Assembly (NCBI GenBank): GCA_037479115.1
Contig: JBBFLK010000011.1
Location: 40,768 to 104,767, forward strand
DNA: 64,000 nt
Direction: 5' to 3'
Origin: Anaerohalosphaeraceae bacterium
GTDB lineage: Bacteria > Planctomycetota > Phycisphaerae > Sedimentisphaerales > Anaerohalosphaeraceae
Part shown: one piece after another, positions 1 to 7,409 of the stretch
How positions within the stretch are numbered: the first letter of the stretch is position 1
Layout: each line of letters begins with the position of its first letter
Program-made: the position numbers and the translations under genes
Notes under the pieces: generated by a model
What the model was told of the DNA's origin: nothing
The model's input: the letters and a program-made list of their open reading frames with translations, nothing else
Databases searched by the model: none

Positions 1-23
1 TTTGACTCACAGGTTGTTTTTTT

Positions 24-491
24 GTGAGAACGGTTATGGTGCATTTTCATACCGTTGAAGATGTTTTACGGTTTGCCCTGGCCCTTCAGGAATCCTCAAG
101 GAAATTCTATCTGCACTTATCGGATGCTGTGGCGGAACCCGCTGTTCAGTCAATTTTTACAGCGTTGGCCGGGGCGGAGGAGCGACGAAGAAAGGCTGTT
201 GAACTGGAACTGTTTAAGATTGGGGCGACGGTGTCTGAACCGCCTTCGGTTTCACCGCTGGATGAATGGCCGGAACTGCTGTTTCTGACAGTGCCGATGT
301 CTGTGAAAGATGCGTTTGAACTGGCCATAAGAAGACAGCGGACCATCTTTCGAAAATTTTCTGAGATGATGTACCGGGCGGAAAATTCGGAAACGGCCGA
401 TGTGCTGTTCGGACTGGCCGAACAGGAAATGCGCTATCTGCTGCAGCTGGAGAAAGATTACAAATCTCTTTTTCCGGAACCGGAAATATAA
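24..491 (+). CDS. ferritin-like (rubrerythrin-type) four-helix protein, metal ligands apparently lost
   Basis: The 155-residue all-helical protein has the two-repeat layout of the rubrerythrin/ferritin-like fold. Each half opens with an amphipathic helix (QESSRKFY near residue 22; ELAIRRQR near 100) and ends with a helix where the family carries an ExxH metal motif. Here those places read AEERRR (about 51-56) and AEQEMRY (about 130-136), so both histidines are replaced. A di-iron oxidase or peroxidase role is therefore doubtful. The start used is GTG; an ATG four codons later is equally possible, and the window edge hides most upstream sequence. It converges on coaD. The fold call is fairly sure and the function is unknown. 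Confidence 0.6.
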   Translation: MRTVMVHFHTVEDVLRFALALQESSRKFYLHLSDAVAEPAVQSIFTALAGAEERRRKAVELELFKIGATVSEPPSVSPLDEWPELLFLTVPMSVKDAFELAIRRQRTIFRKFSEMMYRAENSETADVLFGLAEQEMRYLLQLEKDYKSLFPEPEI

Positions 492-518
492 GAAAGATTT
501 TGTTCTCGGCAAACCGGG

Positions 519-1040
519 CTATTCCGGGACGTCGTTTTGCTTGGCGGGTTTTCGAACGGTTAATTTCTGCCGGAGCCGCTGATAGACGGAGGGGGGAATC
601 AGCCCGGAGACATCCCCGCCCAGCAGGGCCAGCTGGCGGACCATCGTGGAGTTGACGTAGCCGTATTCTTCGCTGGTCATGATAAAGACGGTTTCGATGC
701 CGGCGATTTTTCGGTTGGTCATGGCCAGCTGAAACTCATATTCAACATCCGTGAGGTTTCGCAGCCCCCGCAGCATGACTTGGGCCCCTTTGCGGGCGGC
801 AAACTCCACCGTGAGCGTGTCATAGCTTTCCACGGTCACACCCGGCAGGTCCGAGACCAGATTGCGAATCATGTCCACTCGTTCCGCTTTGGTGAACAGC
901 TCTTCCTTTCCGGGATTTTGTCCGACCGCCACAATCAGCCGGTCAAACAGTTTGTATCCCCGGCGAATCACATCCAGATGCCCATTCGTGATGGGGTCGA
1001 ATGACCCCGGAAAAATGGCCGTAATGGACTGCGGTTTCAT
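519..1040 (-). CDS. coaD: phosphopantetheine adenylyltransferase
   Basis: CoaD transfers AMP from ATP to 4'-phosphopantetheine, the penultimate step of coenzyme A synthesis, in the cytoplasm. The 173-residue length is normal for the bacterial enzyme. The nucleotidyltransferase signature is clear: FPGSFDPITNGHLD near residues 10-23 supplies the T/HxGH motif, RGLRNLTDVEYE lies near 90, and the ISSS-like segment reads YGYVNSTMVRQ near 125. The ATG before KPQSI was chosen because AAGGAA precedes it and family members start there; an upstream GTG would add 24 unrelated residues. The next gene upstream on this strand lies 46 bp away, so the two may be co-transcribed. Confidence 0.95.
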   Translation of the reverse strand: MKPQSITAIFPGSFDPITNGHLDVIRRGYKLFDRLIVAVGQNPGKEELFTKAERVDMIRNLVSDLPGVTVESYDTLTVEFAARKGAQVMLRGLRNLTDVEYEFQLAMTNRKIAGIETVFIMTSEEYGYVNSTMVRQLALLGGDVSGLIPPSVYQRLRQKLTVRKPAKQNDVPE

Positions 1041-1086
1041 CGAAGGTTCCTTTTCGGTTCGGAGGTTTTGTCGTTTTTGAAAAATA

Positions 1087-1791
1087 TTAGGAGATTGCCT
1101 TGAAGGATTCAAGTTCTATGTTCCGGAAGTCCTGCCCGAGGTATTCGTTTCGCAGCTGGCGAATGTATTGCTCCATGGCGGCAAAACGGGACTGGGCGAT
1201 TTGTCGGACCGTCTGGAAGTGAAATCCTTCTTTCAGGCGGGCATCCCAGTAACGGTATTCGACTCGTCGGTCCCAGCCGTCCAGCAAAGCGGCTGCTCCT
1301 TTGCCCTGCAGAAAGTATCGGCGGAATTCGTGCAGAAGCCCAAAGGCTCCTATTTCGTCAAGGAGACGGGCGTCGGAAAGGATTTGAGCCTCAACAAGCG
1401 GGGAAGCGCGGCTTTCGGATTCTATAACTACCCGACATATTAACTCTGTTTTGTCCCCTAACAATGAGGCCGTTTGTTTTTCCTTGACGAACTGGACAGA
1501 ATACTCCCTCAACTGTCTGCCTCGCAGCTCCGAAACGGCTTCACAAAGGGAGCGTTCTTTGATGCGGCTGTAGAGTCGGTATCCGCAATCGGACAGGTAG
1601 GCGGCGGCCAGGAGGGAAAACGTATCAACGGATTCGCCCTTTTTTGTTAATTCAGGTAATTTGGAAATGAGTTCAGCGTTCCGTGCGATGTGTAAGGTTT
1701 TTTCCCACAGCCATCGTTCGGTACACCCTGACGGCAGCTGAAAGGTTAACACCTCCTCTGCGAGTCGGCGAATCCTTTCTAACTCTTCCAT
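1087..1791 (-). CDS. HD-domain-like protein with altered HD residues
   Basis: This 234-residue helical protein resembles the small HD-superfamily phosphohydrolases of the YedJ/YpgQ kind. The landmarks fall in the right order: a first helix LHIARNAELI (about 38-47), then LLAAAYLSDCGY (about 61-72) where the family has LLHDIG, and a late SDARLLDEIGA (about 140-150) where it has QDADRLDAIGA. The first histidine is not in place and the HD pair reads SD, so a normal metal site looks incomplete. The start is decided by AGGAGG eight bases before the ATG; an in-frame GTG further up lies before that site. It precedes coaD on the same strand. The function is not known. Confidence 0.55.
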   Translation of the reverse strand: MEELERIRRLAEEVLTFQLPSGCTERWLWEKTLHIARNAELISKLPELTKKGESVDTFSLLAAAYLSDCGYRLYSRIKERSLCEAVSELRGRQLREYSVQFVKEKQTASLLGDKTELICRVVIESESRASPLVEAQILSDARLLDEIGAFGLLHEFRRYFLQGKGAAALLDGWDRRVEYRYWDARLKEGFHFQTVRQIAQSRFAAMEQYIRQLRNEYLGQDFRNIELESFKAIS

Positions 1792-1819
1792 GCATCCATC
1801 CTCCTGTGTGCGCACTGCT

Positions 1820-1849
1820 ATAGTAAGAAAATAGGCAAGATTGCGTCAA
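1820..1849 (-). promoter_or_regulatory. candidate sigma-70-type promoter for the HD-like gene and coaD
   Basis: Read on the minus strand, TTGACG is followed after 18 bases by TACTAT, and the AGGAGG ribosome site follows about 15 bases later. Spacing and position fit a housekeeping promoter. No transcript evidence is available. Confidence 0.4.
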
Positions 1850-2108
1850 GCAATTTCTCGTGCCGGAGGGCAAATTTATGCTGATTTATCCCGTATAAAC
1901 CTTACAAACGCTTCTCGGCGGATTCGCTACAGAGCGTACGACTGGTCTGGCCGCTATTTTAGGAATCGAGAGTGCATTTTATTATTTATATTTTGTGAGA
2001 CGAGGTGAAAAAGTTTCAGGATTTTTGTTTGAAGCGCCGAAATAAATGGTACAATGGGCGGGACGAGTTATGAGATGGAAATCTTGGAATGAGCGCACAG
2101 GGATGGGC

Positions 2109-2633
2109 ATGAATCGTCGGAATCGCACGTTCTTCGTATGGGTCTCACTGGTTGCGTCAATGACTATCGCCGGATTGCTGTTGATGGCCCTCGACCAGAA
2201 GACACCTATGACCGGGGCCTACAGTCTGGCCAGTTATTTACGATTGGATCCCATTGAAAAGGCGGCCTTTCGTCCGATAACAGCGCGGCCTGCGGAATGG
2301 AATCGAATCGAGGTCTATTACAGCCGGACCAATTCGGGGAATGCGGGCGATGTGGCGATGATTTCCTCCCTTCGGGGCACAGCCCGGGCTGATTTTCATT
2401 TTCTGGTTGGGAACGGCCGAGGGGCCGGCGACGGTCAGATTGAGTGCACCGAAAGCTGGATTCAGCAGAAGAGCAATAACGGGATTATTCGGATTTGCGT
2501 CGTGGCCGATTTGTACGACAGCCCGGTCACGGCCTATCAGCTGCGTCGAACTGCGGCGTTGGTAGAGGCATTGAGCCGCCGCTTCAATATCAAGACGCAA
2601 TATATCCACTACCCTGCAAACTGGCAGTTTTGA
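2109..2633 (+). CDS. membrane-anchored PGRP/amidase_2-like protein lacking zinc ligands
   Basis: After a short basic N-terminus comes one hydrophobic segment (about residues 8-26), a signal anchor that would place the rest outside the cytoplasm. The remainder follows the N-acetylmuramoyl-L-alanine amidase / peptidoglycan-recognition fold: WNRIEVYYS where amidases have VHHS, then FHFLVGNGRGAGDGQIE, GIIRICVVAD, and the closing helix TAYQLRRTAALVEAL. The first zinc histidine pair is replaced by YY. It may bind peptidoglycan rather than cut it; that is inference. The ATG chosen has AGGG six bases upstream; earlier in-frame ATGs at 2046 and 2070 lack a ribosome site, and the first overlaps a possible -10 (TACAAT at 2050). 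Confidence 0.6.
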   Translation: MNRRNRTFFVWVSLVASMTIAGLLLMALDQKTPMTGAYSLASYLRLDPIEKAAFRPITARPAEWNRIEVYYSRTNSGNAGDVAMISSLRGTARADFHFLVGNGRGAGDGQIECTESWIQQKSNNGIIRICVVADLYDSPVTAYQLRRTAALVEALSRRFNIKTQYIHYPANWQF

Positions 2634-2656
2634 ACTGTCCGATTTTGGATTGTCCC

Positions 2657-2687
2657 AAACCGCGGGTTTTTAACCGCGGTTTTTTTG
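2657..2687 (+). terminator. intrinsic terminator after the PGRP-like gene
   Basis: The arms AAACCGCGG and CCGCGGTTT form a perfect 9-bp stem with an 8-base loop and run into a T tract. It sits about 25 bases past the stop codon. Confidence 0.85.
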
Positions 2688-2761
2688 TTTCTGCGCGAAG
2701 GGGCCGGAGGAATCAATTGCATCCGGAATCGCTTTTGCTATAATCCATCAGGTTCTCTTTT

Positions 2762-4279
2762 TTGAAGATTTTGAAACCATTTAGTTCAAACGGGAGCGGA
2801 CTGTTGAAATTTCTGGTGTTTCAGGATGGTAAGCCGGCGGAGGATTTTTCTCCGGCGGCTGCTTATATGTTCGGGGCGGACCAGATTCCTCTTTATCAGG
2901 TGCAAATGGACTATAAGGACGGGGTTCTGGAGTGTACCAAGAAAAGTCCGGATTCAGCGGGTTTGGCGCTGCTTTGGCCGGTAGAGGGGGCCGGGCGGCT
3001 CCTTTTGTCTACGACGCGGCTTCCGGACAGGCCGGAGCCCTACAATCTGAACGTGGAGCTGGCAAGGGCCCGCCTGATGCAGATTACCCTGAAGCGAGAG
3101 GATTGGGCCCTCTTTGAAGAAGATACCCGATTCGCCGATTTGGCCCACGAAGCGCAGGACCTGTTCATCCAGTCGCTTTTGCATATTTCGGACCCGGCGC
3201 AGGCATCGGTGCTGGCGGACCGCTCTCTGGAAAAGGGGCTTCAGTTCTCCGAGCAGCTGGCGGCTCGACATGCGGACCAGCTTTTGGCTTTGCGCTGCCG
3301 ACATCGGGGGCTCGGACGTCATTCTCTCGGGGTTGGAATTGATTTGGAACGAATAGAGGACCCGACTTATCGAAAATGGCTGCTTGAGATTTTCGGGTTT
3401 GTGACGATTCCGATGGAATGGGGGCGGATTGAGACAAAACCCGGACATTATGATTTTGAGGCGATTGACCGGTGTATGGAATTGCTGGCGGGACGCCGCC
3501 TGGCCCTCTGTGCCGGTCCCTTGCTTCGCTTTCACCCCGCCAGTCTGCCTGCCTGGCTGGCTTCGGAGGCCAGAGAATTTGAAAAAATCCGGGAAGCGGC
3601 GTATGAGTTTGTGGTCCGCACGGTAGCCCGGTATGCCAAATACGTTCATGCCTGGCGGGTGATTTCCGGCATGCACGCGTGGAATTGTTTCGGGTTTACC
3701 TTTGAACAGGTGATTGAAATGACGCGGACGGCGTGTCTGGCGGCCAAGTCGGCGGATACCAAGTCGCGGAAAATCATCGAGATTGTGTTTCCCTGGGGTG
3801 AGTATTACGCCACGGACCGCACAACCATCCCGCCCCTTGTTTATGCGGATATGATTATCCAGAGCGGGATTAACTTTGATGCCGTCGGTCTGCAGCTGCA
3901 GTTCGGGGCCAACCAGCCGGGAATGCATGTCCGGGATATGATGCAGATTTCCTCGCGTCTGGATTTCTTTGCGCAGGTGGCCAAGCCGGTTCATATTACG
4001 AGTGTGGCCGTTCCGGATCGGATTTCGATGCCGCAGGGGGACCCGCAGCTGTGCGGCTATTGGCACAAACCGTGGACGGAGGAGATTCAGGCCCAGTGGA
4101 TTGAAAGTTTTTATAAAGCGGCGCTGAGCCGTTCTTTTATCAATACCGTTACATACGGGGCGTTGGCTGACGGAACGCAGAATTCTATGGCCGGTCAGGG
4201 GCTTCTGGATGAGCATCTGAATCCCAAAAAAGCCCTTCTGAGCATTGTAAAATTTCAGAAATTGATTGAAAAGCGATAA
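2762..4279 (+). CDS. GH10-like TIM-barrel protein, probable non-catalytic member
   Basis: The C-terminal ~330 of 505 residues resemble glycoside hydrolase family 10 (endo-1,4-beta-xylanases): FGFVTIPMEWGRIETKPGHYDF near 220, a long helix ending in ARYAKYVHAWRVISGMHAWN near 300, then FDAVGLQLQF near 375 and AKPVHITSVAVPD near 405. GH10 enzymes carry the acid/base Glu in a DVVNE-like strand end and the nucleophile in ITELD; here the matching positions read WRVISGMHA and ITSVA, so neither Glu is evident. The N-terminal ~175 residues are unassigned. No signal peptide is seen. The start is TTG with a weak ribosome site. It may bind carbohydrate; hydrolysis should not be assumed. Confidence 0.65.
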   Translation: MKILKPFSSNGSGLLKFLVFQDGKPAEDFSPAAAYMFGADQIPLYQVQMDYKDGVLECTKKSPDSAGLALLWPVEGAGRLLLSTTRLPDRPEPYNLNVELARARLMQITLKREDWALFEEDTRFADLAHEAQDLFIQSLLHISDPAQASVLADRSLEKGLQFSEQLAARHADQLLALRCRHRGLGRHSLGVGIDLERIEDPTYRKWLLEIFGFVTIPMEWGRIETKPGHYDFEAIDRCMELLAGRRLALCAGPLLRFHPASLPAWLASEAREFEKIREAAYEFVVRTVARYAKYVHAWRVISGMHAWNCFGFTFEQVIEMTRTACLAAKSADTKSRKIIEIVFPWGEYYATDRTTIPPLVYADMIIQSGINFDAVGLQLQFGANQPGMHVRDMMQISSRLDFFAQVAKPVHITSVAVPDRISMPQGDPQLCGYWHKPWTEEIQAQWIESFYKAALSRSFINTVTYGALADGTQNSMAGQGLLDEHLNPKKALLSIVKFQKLIEKR

Positions 4280-4297
4280 ACAGGTTTGCGTGCGGGT

Positions 4298-4717
4298 ATG
4301 GCGGCAAAGGATATAAACTCTTTCAGCGGCGGTATCGTTCTGGAAGAGGGACTTCGAGGGGCTCAGCTGCTTGTGGGGCTGTCTATCGTTTTTGGGCTGT
4401 TTTGTGGATGGATGTATTTTCAGCTGCAGAAGGGAAAGACGGGAGCGCCGCTGGCGGATGCGGTCAATCCGAATACGGCATCGATAGGCAGTCTGATGCG
4501 GCTGGAGGGGATTGGGCCGGTGCGGGCCCTGCAGACCGTTCGTTATCGGCAGCGGACGGAGGGACCGGCTTTTGAAAGGCCGGAAGATTTGGAAAACGTA
4601 GCGGGAATCGGCCCGAAGACTGTATCCAAGATTGCCCCGTTTCTTGCATTTGAGCAGGAACTGCAGCAGAGAACCGAGGAAACGAGCGAAGGTCAGAATG
4701 TCGGATTGGGAGATTAA
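4298..4717 (+). CDS. ComEA-like helix-hairpin-helix membrane protein
   Basis: One transmembrane segment (about residues 23-42, LLVGLSIVFGLFCGWMYF) is followed by a linker and two helix-hairpin-helix motifs. The segment NPNTASIGSLMRLEGIGPVR (about 67-86) and LENVAGIGPKTVSKI (about 106-120) match the DNA-binding tail of ComEA. ComEA binds incoming double-stranded DNA during natural transformation; small HhH proteins of this form also occur as ComEA-like helicase partners, so a role in uptake is inference. A TTG four codons earlier is an alternative start. It overlaps the next gene by 20 bases, suggesting translation coupling. Confidence 0.7.
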   Translation: MAAKDINSFSGGIVLEEGLRGAQLLVGLSIVFGLFCGWMYFQLQKGKTGAPLADAVNPNTASIGSLMRLEGIGPVRALQTVRYRQRTEGPAFERPEDLENVAGIGPKTVSKIAPFLAFEQELQQRTEETSEGQNVGLGD

Positions 4718-5192
4718 AAAACCGCTGGGACGCTGCTGGGTGACAGGCCGGGAGTTTGCACCGGAAGAGGAATATTATGCTGCGCTGGTGGAAACGCCGG
4801 ATGGGTTTGAGCGGCGCGATTTCTGCCGGGAATACTGGGAGACAAATCGACCCGAAGTGTACTGTTTCTGGAAGACCCGCATGCCCAACCCCCAGAAAAA
4901 AAAGCAGCAGATGTTCATTGAGCCGGAGATGCTGCTGGCCTTTTTTGACCGTCTGGCATCGGAAACGGAACCGGAAAAGCTCAATTTCCGTTTTGTTCTG
5001 ATGCTGATTCTGATGCGCAAGAAACGGCTGAAATATGAGGCCAGCCGAGTGGAAGGGGGGCGCGAAGTCTGGACGGTCCGGGTAGTCGGGCAGGAGCGGC
5101 TGGAAGAGGTGGTCAATCCCAACCTGACGGATGAGCAGATTCAGCAGCTGTCTGAGCAGATGGGGCAGATTCTTCAGACGGAACTGGATTAG
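4698..5192 (+). CDS. conserved hypothetical protein (planctomycete-type)
   Basis: The 164-residue protein is soluble and of unknown function. Its N-terminus has a cysteine-containing pattern, LGRCWVTGREF near residue 10 and RRDFCREYWE near 38, that could hold a metal with further ligands but is not a complete zinc knuckle by itself. The middle is helix-rich (LNFRFVLMLILMRKKRLKYE), and the C-terminus, LTDEQIQQLSEQMGQIL, is a predicted amphipathic helix. Similar proteins are, from memory, common in planctomycetes just upstream of a lipoprotein like the next gene. The start lies inside the preceding gene with AAGGTC upstream; the stop is 8 bases before the lipoprotein start. Confidence 0.7.
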   Translation: MSDWEIKKPLGRCWVTGREFAPEEEYYAALVETPDGFERRDFCREYWETNRPEVYCFWKTRMPNPQKKKQQMFIEPEMLLAFFDRLASETEPEKLNFRFVLMLILMRKKRLKYEASRVEGGREVWTVRVVGQERLEEVVNPNLTDEQIQQLSEQMGQILQTELD

Positions 5193-5200
5193 GGCAAAGC

Positions 5201-6049
5201 GTGTTTCGAAACGGATGGATTATTCTGGTCGTCTGGGCGGCCTTTCAGGCCGGCTGTGCCTCCCCTTCATCGCTGCCGCCGGTGCAAGTTCGGCCCTGTC
5301 GGGGCAAAGGGACGATTGAGGAGGCCGTCAAAGCCCTGGCACTCAAACGGGCCAATCTGCACCCGCTGAAGGCATCGGCCCGCTGTGTTCTCGAATGGAC
5401 GGATTCGGAAGGGAGGGTCCGCAAAGAGACGTTTGATGCACAGTTTCGGTATGTTCCGCCGGATTGCCTGTTTGTCCGGGGGGACAAGTTCGGCGAGATT
5501 CGCTTCGGCACCAATTCGGAGGCCTTCTGGATGATGGTCAAGCCGGAGATTGACACTTATTGGTGGGGAACCCGGCAGGCGGCCGAACAGTGTAGGGAGA
5601 TGCTCCAGTTCAACCCGTGGAATGTGATTGAAGCCCTCGGGGTGGTCCAGGTTGATACAAACTGGACCCTCGATTGGCACAATGGATTTGATGTGCTGAC
5701 CCTGACGGATTCGGAGGGGGTGCTGATTCGAAAAATCTGGATAAGGGCCTGCGATTATCAGGTGATTTCGATTGAATCCGCCGACTCGCAGGGGCGGCAA
5801 AATGTCCAGATTCATATGGACAATTATGTCCCGACAGAACAGGGCTTTTCGGTGCCGAGTGTAATAGAGGCCCGGCATTTTTCCGGGGGGCGAGCGGATG
5901 CATCGCTGCGGCTGGAGCTGCGGGGGGTGGGGCTTTTCGAAGTGGACCCTGCCCGGGCTCAACGCCTTTTTTCCCGTCCATCTGAAGAGAATTATCGGAC
6001 GGTCTATCGTCTGAGCAGTGCCTGTGAATTTGTGCAGGTCGGACGCTGA
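5201..6049 (+). CDS. outer-membrane-type lipoprotein of unknown function
   Basis: A GTG start opens a 282-residue protein with a lipoprotein signal: basic MFRNGW, a hydrophobic stretch, then the lipobox FQAGC with Cys near residue 19. The mature part is beta-rich, with segments such as LKASARCVLEWTDSEG and FDAQFRYVPPDCLFVRGDKFG, a layout seen in LolA/LolB-type and DUF4292-type periplasmic lipoprotein folds. That relation is a weak structural impression. It is the last gene of a tight three-gene group with the ComEA-like and hypothetical proteins. About 200 bases with a regulatory-looking repeat follow. Confidence 0.7.
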   Translation: MFRNGWIILVVWAAFQAGCASPSSLPPVQVRPCRGKGTIEEAVKALALKRANLHPLKASARCVLEWTDSEGRVRKETFDAQFRYVPPDCLFVRGDKFGEIRFGTNSEAFWMMVKPEIDTYWWGTRQAAEQCREMLQFNPWNVIEALGVVQVDTNWTLDWHNGFDVLTLTDSEGVLIRKIWIRACDYQVISIESADSQGRQNVQIHMDNYVPTEQGFSVPSVIEARHFSGGRADASLRLELRGVGLFEVDPARAQRLFSRPSEENYRTVYRLSSACEFVQVGR

Positions 6050-6080
6050 TTTTTTTGCAACTTCCTTAGAAAAAAAGGTC

Positions 6081-6122
6081 TTGCGCGAATTTATCTTTAT
6101 TTATGCGCAAGATTGTCTTGTC
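6081..6122. promoter_or_regulatory. operator-like inverted repeat upstream of PEP-CTERM gene (copy 1)
   Basis: TTGCGC at 6081 and its inverse GCGCAA at 6105 have starts 24 bases apart, and the right arm continues as AGATTGTCTTGTC. An equivalent arrangement with the same spacing lies upstream of the next surface-protein gene, which argues for a shared operator or activator site. The gene start is about 135 bases further on. Confidence 0.55.
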
Positions 6123-6255
6123 CATTTCTCCCCTTTTTTCGGATAATTCACAATGTGCTGGAGTGTGTGTGATGTGTGTGTTGGGTGAGGGAAATCCTCG
6201 AAACATTTCAAGTTTTTTAAATTCCAAAAACCATTTTGGAAAGGAGTGAGGAAAG

Positions 6256-7119
6256 ATGAAGAAATCATTTCTTTTTCTGCTGGTGCTGCTTTTAGGTACT
6301 CTCGGCCAGGCCACTGTCATTCTCCACGATACCTTTGCGGACGGCAGCCGTCTGGAAACGAATCTGCCGTATGAGTCGGCGCTGTATGCCTCGTCCCCTG
6401 CCGATGTGACGGTCAGCGTGGGGTCGGTTCGTCAGGCGATGAGCACTGCGAGCCGACGGCTGCATACGTATTTTGCTGATCAGGGCAGTCCGCTGGGGCT
6501 GAATGTCGGCGACAAACTGGTGGCCACCATCGAGTTTGCACCTTGCGGTGCTCTGTACAGCTCCACGAGCCGCAATTTCCGTTTCGGGCTGTTTTATGAC
6601 CCGACCAGCCCCCAGCATCGGGCTGACAATATCGGGGATTCCGGCGTCAGCAATTCCTGGCAGGATGCGACGGGCTATGCGGTCCAGTTTTCGCTGAGCT
6701 CGGGAACAGCCAGCACGATTCAGGTGGGTAAGCGGACAGACTTTACAGTCACCAGTCTTTTGGGGACAAGCGGGGCCTATCAGTGGGGAACGGGCACAGG
6801 GGGAGCGAGCAACCTCGTTTTGGACCGGGTTTATACGATGACGTTTGTTCTGGATTACCAGGCCGCCGACCTGATGCAGGTTGATTTTACGTTTATGGAT
6901 GATTACGGCTTCTCCACTTCGGCCTCTCTGACGGATAACGGTCTGGGCGGCAAGCCGATTTACACGAATTTTGATTTCCTTCTGTTCCGGTTCTCTGCGG
7001 CTTCCGGAACAGCCGACATCATTGATATCCGAAGCATCAAGATTGAGTATATCCCGGAACCGGCAACGCTGGCTCTGCTGGGAATCGGCGGGCTGCTGGC
7101 GTTCCGCAGGAAACGCTAA
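6256..7119 (+). CDS. PEP-CTERM sorting domain protein
   Basis: The 287-residue exported protein begins with a signal peptide (MKKSFLFLLVLLLGTLGQA) and ends with a PEP-CTERM sorting tail: EPATLALLGIGGLLAF after a proline, followed by RRKR. Such tails are recognised and cut by an exosortase (EpsH/XrtA type), usually for surface or exopolysaccharide-linked display. The body is beta-rich (HDTFADGSRLETNLP near 24; FRFGLFYDP near 100) and resembles a concanavalin-like fold. The same module forms the N-terminal part of the next gene. AAAGGAG lies about 10 bases before the ATG. No enzymatic motif is seen. Confidence 0.85.
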   Translation: MKKSFLFLLVLLLGTLGQATVILHDTFADGSRLETNLPYESALYASSPADVTVSVGSVRQAMSTASRRLHTYFADQGSPLGLNVGDKLVATIEFAPCGALYSSTSRNFRFGLFYDPTSPQHRADNIGDSGVSNSWQDATGYAVQFSLSSGTASTIQVGKRTDFTVTSLLGTSGAYQWGTGTGGASNLVLDRVYTMTFVLDYQAADLMQVDFTFMDDYGFSTSASLTDNGLGGKPIYTNFDFLLFRFSAASGTADIIDIRSIKIEYIPEPATLALLGIGGLLAFRRKR

Positions 7120-7150
7120 GTATCCTCCGGAAACGAACCGTCTTCACATA

Positions 7151-7190
7151 GAAAACCGGCCCCATCGCCCAGCGGCAGGGGCCGGTTTCT
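7151..7190 (+). terminator. probable terminator after PEP-CTERM gene
   Basis: AACCGGCCCC and GGGGCCGGTT form a perfect 10-bp stem with a 14-base loop, followed by a short T-rich run (TTCTTAG). The stem is strong and the T tract is weak. Confidence 0.65.
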
Positions 7191-7245
7191 TAGATAGGAG
7201 AAAAAAGGCGTTTCCAGTATTGATAAGCGGGTTTTGAGCATTCTG

Positions 7246-7287
7246 TTGCGCAAAATCATTCTTGTTTTGGCGCAAGATTGACTTGTC
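7246..7287. promoter_or_regulatory. operator-like inverted repeat upstream of DNRLRE/dockerin gene (copy 2)
   Basis: TTGCGC at 7246 and GCGCAA at 7270 have starts 24 bases apart, exactly as in copy 1. The right arm continues AGATTGACTTGTC, differing from copy 1 at one base. The sequence between the arms is unlike copy 1, so conservation is confined to the arms and the right flank. About 120 bases separate it from the gene start. Confidence 0.55.
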
Positions 7288-7409
7288 TAAACAGTCTGAT
7301 TTGCCGAAGATAAATCCAAGTCGTTTTCTATACAAGGCGTCTCTGCAGGACGAGGACTGCGGAGAAAATCAACCAATCAGGGATTCATAAAAAGATGAGG
7401 AGAAGCACA

